A DNA stretch of 8,458 bases. Origin: Bacillota bacterium. GTDB lineage: Bacteria > Bacillota > Clostridia > Peptostreptococcales > Anaerovoracaceae. Within the stretch, counting starts at the first letter, position 1, and the number at the start of each line of letters is the position of its first letter. Of the stretch, positions 6,539 through 8,458 are shown piece after piece. The notes below the pieces were generated by a model. The model did no database searches. It saw only the letters and a list, made by a program, of their open reading frames with translations, and had not been told where the DNA came from. The translations under genes and the position numbers were made by a program. The stretch lies in the NCBI GenBank assembly GCA_029266295.1, contig JAQSXD010000151.1:1-8458 (forward strand). Reading direction: 5' to 3'.

Positions 6539-6544
6539 GAGGTG
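6539..6544 (+). promoter_or_regulatory. Ribosome binding site supporting the TTG start of the LysR gene
   Basis: GAGGTG at 6539-6544 is five bases before TTG 6550. It is 26 bases before the alternative ATG 6571, which is too far. The only purine-rich run nearer that ATG is GGGAAG (6552-6557), with poor spacing. Confidence 0.6.
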
Positions 6545-6549
6545 TTACC

Positions 6550-7449
6550 TTGGGAAGCAGACAAGTAACAATGCTGCAAATCGATTATTTCCTGGCGGTG
6601 GCTCAGTATCTGAGCTTTACAGAAGCTGCAAAGATGCTGTACACGTCACAGCCGTCTGTCAGCAAGCAGATTTCCATTTTGGAAAAACAACTGGGGACGG
6701 ATCTGTTTTACCGGACAAAGCGTTCGGTTCATCTGACGCCTGCCGGAGAAGTTCTTTTGAAGGAACTTTCCGGAATCAACGAACATATTGATCAGGCCAT
6801 CAAAACTGCAAAGGATTCCAACCTGTGCCAGTACAGCACCATCAATATCGGCTGTCTGGATGCACTTGATACTGGTATTTTTCTCAGACAATTTGTTAAT
6901 AAGTTCAAGTGCGAACACAAGAATATCAACTTGAATTTTGAGAGACACTCCTTTAAAATCCTCAGGGAAAAGCTTCTGAACGGCAGCCTTGATCTGATTT
7001 TTACGTTGAGTTTTGAAATCGACAGTACCCTCGGATTGAAATACAAGTCTATCTTTAAAACCCACAGCAGTATCATCATTTCAAAGGATGATCCGCTGGC
7101 AGAAAAAAGTAATGTGACGGTGACGGATCTGAAGGGCAGGGATTTTGTCATGATTTCCAGAGAAGAATCTCCCCATGGATTTGATGCTGTTGTCAGATTA
7201 TGCAATGGATATGGATTCAGCCCCAGAATCGTAAAGCAGATGCCGAATATCGAATCCATTTTGCTCTGCGTTGAGTCCGGGGTGGGAGTAACCATTCTTG
7301 ACTCCACGATTCGTCTTCCCAACCCAGGACACTTTAAACTTTATACCATTGAAGAGGATTCATTGGATATGCTAGTCGCCTGGAGAAAGGAAAATATCAA
7401 GCCTTCCATGTTGGCCTTCGTGGATGAGCTGCAGAGCAGTACCTCGTGA
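6550..7449 (+). CDS. LysR-family transcriptional regulator
   Basis: This protein is 299 residues, the normal LysR-type length. Residues about 10-67 form the winged helix-turn-helix DNA-binding domain, with the family signature FLAVAQYLSFTEAAKMLYTS, then QPSVSKQI, LEKQLG, LF-RT and LTPAGE. A linker helix follows to about 90. Residues about 96-299 are the periplasmic-binding-protein-like effector domain, starting STINIGC. LysR proteins usually act as tetramers that bind upstream of target promoters and respond to a small molecule. The start is TTG 6550 because of GAGGTG at 6539-6544; ATG 6571 (292 residues) would also keep the whole DNA-binding domain. It follows the oxidoreductase on the same strand after 205 bases and is a likely regulator of it, which is inference because the usual divergent arrangement is absent. 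No clear terminator follows before the insertion sequence begins about 50 bases later. The effector is unknown. Confidence 0.9.
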   Translation: MGSRQVTMLQIDYFLAVAQYLSFTEAAKMLYTSQPSVSKQISILEKQLGTDLFYRTKRSVHLTPAGEVLLKELSGINEHIDQAIKTAKDSNLCQYSTINIGCLDALDTGIFLRQFVNKFKCEHKNINLNFERHSFKILREKLLNGSLDLIFTLSFEIDSTLGLKYKSIFKTHSSIIISKDDPLAEKSNVTVTDLKGRDFVMISREESPHGFDAVVRLCNGYGFSPRIVKQMPNIESILLCVESGVGVTILDSTIRLPNPGHFKLYTIEEDSLDMLVAWRKENIKPSMLAFVDELQSSTS

Positions 7450-7546
7450 CGAGACATCCTCATAAATAGAAAAGAAATTTTGAAGCCTAAAGAGCGCTGA
7501 ACTGCTTCCCGTCAAGAGGACACTGAAATAAAATAAAGATTGGATA

Positions 7547-7555
7547 TGGTACAAT
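7547..7555 (+). promoter_or_regulatory. Candidate extended -10 for the transposase
   Basis: TGGTACAAT fits TGnTATAAT with one mismatch and lies 38 bases before the orfA start. No good -35 is seen at the right distance, so the promoter would be weak, as is usual for insertion sequences. Confidence 0.4.
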
Positions 7556-7593
7556 AAACTGGACACTAAATTAAGAGAAAAAGGTGGCAGTTT

Positions 7594-7887
7594 ATGAGTA
7601 GAAGAAGTTATGATCGTCAATTTAAGATGGCTGCGGTAAAATTAGTATTGGAAGACAATATGTCTGTCTCTGAAGTGGCAAAGGAATTGTCTATCCACTA
7701 CAATAGCCTGTACCGTTGGATAAGTGAATATGAAGAATACGGAGAAAGTGCGTTTCCAGGTCATGGGAGCGCACTTTACAATTCCCAATATGAAATAAAA
7801 AAGCTTAAACGGGAAAATGAGGAACTTAGAGCCGAACTAGAACTGCTAAAAAAATTCCGGGCCTTCTTGAAGAAAAAGAATGTGTAA
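7594..7887 (+). CDS. IS3-family transposase OrfA
   Basis: This 97-residue protein has the usual OrfA layout. Residues about 5-50 form a helix-turn-helix (YDRQFKMAAVKLVLED, then VSEVAKELSIHYNSLYRWI) that binds the element's ends. Residues about 66-93 form a Leu/Glu-rich coiled coil (EIKKLKRENEELRAELELLKK), the leucine zipper used for dimerisation. AAGGTGG at 7581-7587, six bases before ATG, supports the start. The coiled coil runs directly into the A_AAA_AAA slippery site at 7848-7854, so ribosomes either finish OrfA at TAA 7885-7887 or shift -1 and make OrfAB. OrfA alone typically represses or modulates transposition in this family. Confidence 0.92.
   Translation: MSRRSYDRQFKMAAVKLVLEDNMSVSEVAKELSIHYNSLYRWISEYEEYGESAFPGHGSALYNSQYEIKKLKRENEELRAELELLKKFRAFLKKKNV
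7848..7854 (+). other. Programmed -1 frameshift site (A_AAA_AAA)
   Basis: Seven A residues lie exactly in the canonical phase relative to orfA: the last base of CTA, then AAA (7849-7851) and AAA (7852-7854). Slipping back one base leads into the open orfB frame, which is closed upstream by TAG 7827-7829. I see no strong stimulatory hairpin just after it. Confidence 0.8.
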
Positions 7888-8458
7888 GATTCCAATATCT
7901 TAAGGAAAACCAGGACAAGTATAAAATTGAGAAGGCCTGTAAAACATTAAATATTTCACGTTCTGGCTTCTATGAATATTTAAGTAGAAAACCATCCAAG
8001 CGAATGCTTGAAAATGAAGTTTTAAGCACTGAAATCAGAAAGATATTCGAAGAACACAAAGGAAGATATGGTTCTATCAGGATTTCAAAGGCGCTTAAAC
8101 AAAAGGGGATCTCTGTAAATCGAAAACGTGTCGCCAAATTGATGAGAAATATGAATTTGGTTCCAAAAGGTACCAGATACCGATACAAGCGCTACAATCA
8201 GAAATCATCTTCAATAGAAAGACCAAATTTACTAAATCAATCATTCCAGACTGATGGCAGAAACAAAATCTGGGTTGGTGACATTACATATGTTCCGACA
8301 AAGAAAGGAATTCTGTATTTAGCCGTATTCCTCGATATATACTCCCGAAAGGTATCCGGATGGTCTATGGGCAGGCAGATGAAGGATACACTTGTTATGG
8401 ATGCTTTTATGCAGGCATACGGCAGAGAAAAACCAGAGAAAGGTCTCATTGTCCATAC
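7848..8458 (+). CDS. IS3-family transposase OrfB (DDE integrase core), partial, made by frameshift
   Basis: The frame is open from 7830 to the right edge with no stop. After the slip it reads KKIPGLLEEKECVRFQYLKE, then a region typical of the OrfB N-terminus (SRSGFYEYL), an HTH_21-type segment (HKGRYGSIRISKAL followed by VNRKRVAKLMRNMNL) and the start of the rve/DDE integrase core (IWVGDITYVP, LAVFLDIYSRKVSGW). The first catalytic Asp is codon 8280-8282. The window ends at IVH, just where the family normally has the second Asp (HxDRGSQY), so the second Asp and the Glu are not visible. The frame has no ATG, GTG or TTG at its beginning; the first ATG is at 8004, inside the protein. Expression as an OrfAB fusion through the A_AAA_AAA site is therefore the expected route. 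About 203 codons are present, against an expected OrfB length of about 270-290. Confidence 0.9.

Larger units (their letters stand above)
7498..8458 (+). mobile_element. IS3-family (IS150-like) insertion sequence, right end outside window
   Basis: The element carries an orfA and an orfB in the -1 frame with the IS3-family frameshift arrangement. The left end is placed at TGAACTGC (7498) because IS3-family ends begin with TG, and because the following bases (ACTGC..CC, then GGAC..TGAAAT) resemble my recollection of the IS150 left end. TG at 7560 (TGGACACT) is an alternative edge. The right inverted repeat and any target duplication are not visible, so the boundary is tentative. The DNA is clearly more AT-rich than the neighbouring genes: two sampled 60-base lines count 21 and 22 G+C, against 31 for a line in the thiolase gene. 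It has inserted downstream of the LysR gene and disrupts no gene that I can see. Confidence 0.85.

Noticed and set aside
6510..6791. Open frame on the + strand overlapping the start of the LysR gene
   Set aside because: It reads the LysR DNA-binding region in another frame, and the LysR frame carries the clear family signature.
7443..7453. Small hairpin CTCG-TGA-CGAG over the LysR stop codon
   Set aside because: Four base pairs with a three-base loop and no T-run; too small to call a terminator.
1..8458. CRISPR array, phage genes, toxin-antitoxin or defence genes
   Set aside because: I looked for regularly spaced DNA repeats and for typical domain motifs on both strands and saw none. The only mobile DNA is the insertion sequence at the right end.

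Overview
The window looks like chromosomal DNA of a motile, anaerobic, low-to-mid GC Gram-positive bacterium of the Clostridia (Eubacteriales). The evidence is a thiolase very close in sequence style to clostridial ThlA, an OYE-type iron-sulfur flavoenzyme of the enoate reductase / 2,4-dienoyl-CoA reductase kind, a chemotaxis receptor, and strong AGGAG-type ribosome binding sites. I cannot name a genus from the sequence alone. All recognised genes lie on the + strand.

Layout. 2-286: C-terminal end of a nucleobase:cation symporter-2 permease, cut by the left edge. 405-1583: complete acetyl-CoA C-acetyltransferase. 1709-4087: methyl-accepting chemotaxis protein with two membrane helices, almost no external domain, and about nine tandem HAMP-like modules before the signalling domain, closed by a hairpin terminator at 4093-4132. 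4133-4385: non-coding, holding two operator-like inverted repeats and a candidate extended -10. 4386-6344: three-module FMN/[4Fe-4S]/FAD oxidoreductase. 6345-6549: non-coding, with a strong hairpin just before the next gene. 6550-7449: LysR-family regulator. 7498 to the right edge: AT-rich IS3-family (IS150-like) insertion sequence with orfA, a canonical A_AAA_AAA frameshift site and most of orfB; its right end is outside the window.

How the genes fit together. The clearest functional pair is the oxidoreductase and the LysR regulator. They are adjacent and co-directional, and paired inverted repeats lie upstream of the oxidoreductase, so a substrate-induced reductase controlled by its neighbour is a reasonable inference, with the substrate unknown. 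The thiolase is probably central C2/C4 acyl-CoA metabolism and need not be linked to the reductase. I see no clear new multi-gene system here. The most unusual items are the poly-HAMP receptor, the variant cysteine spacing and Tyr-to-Trp change in the reductase, and the unexplained regulatory structures around the reductase-LysR pair.
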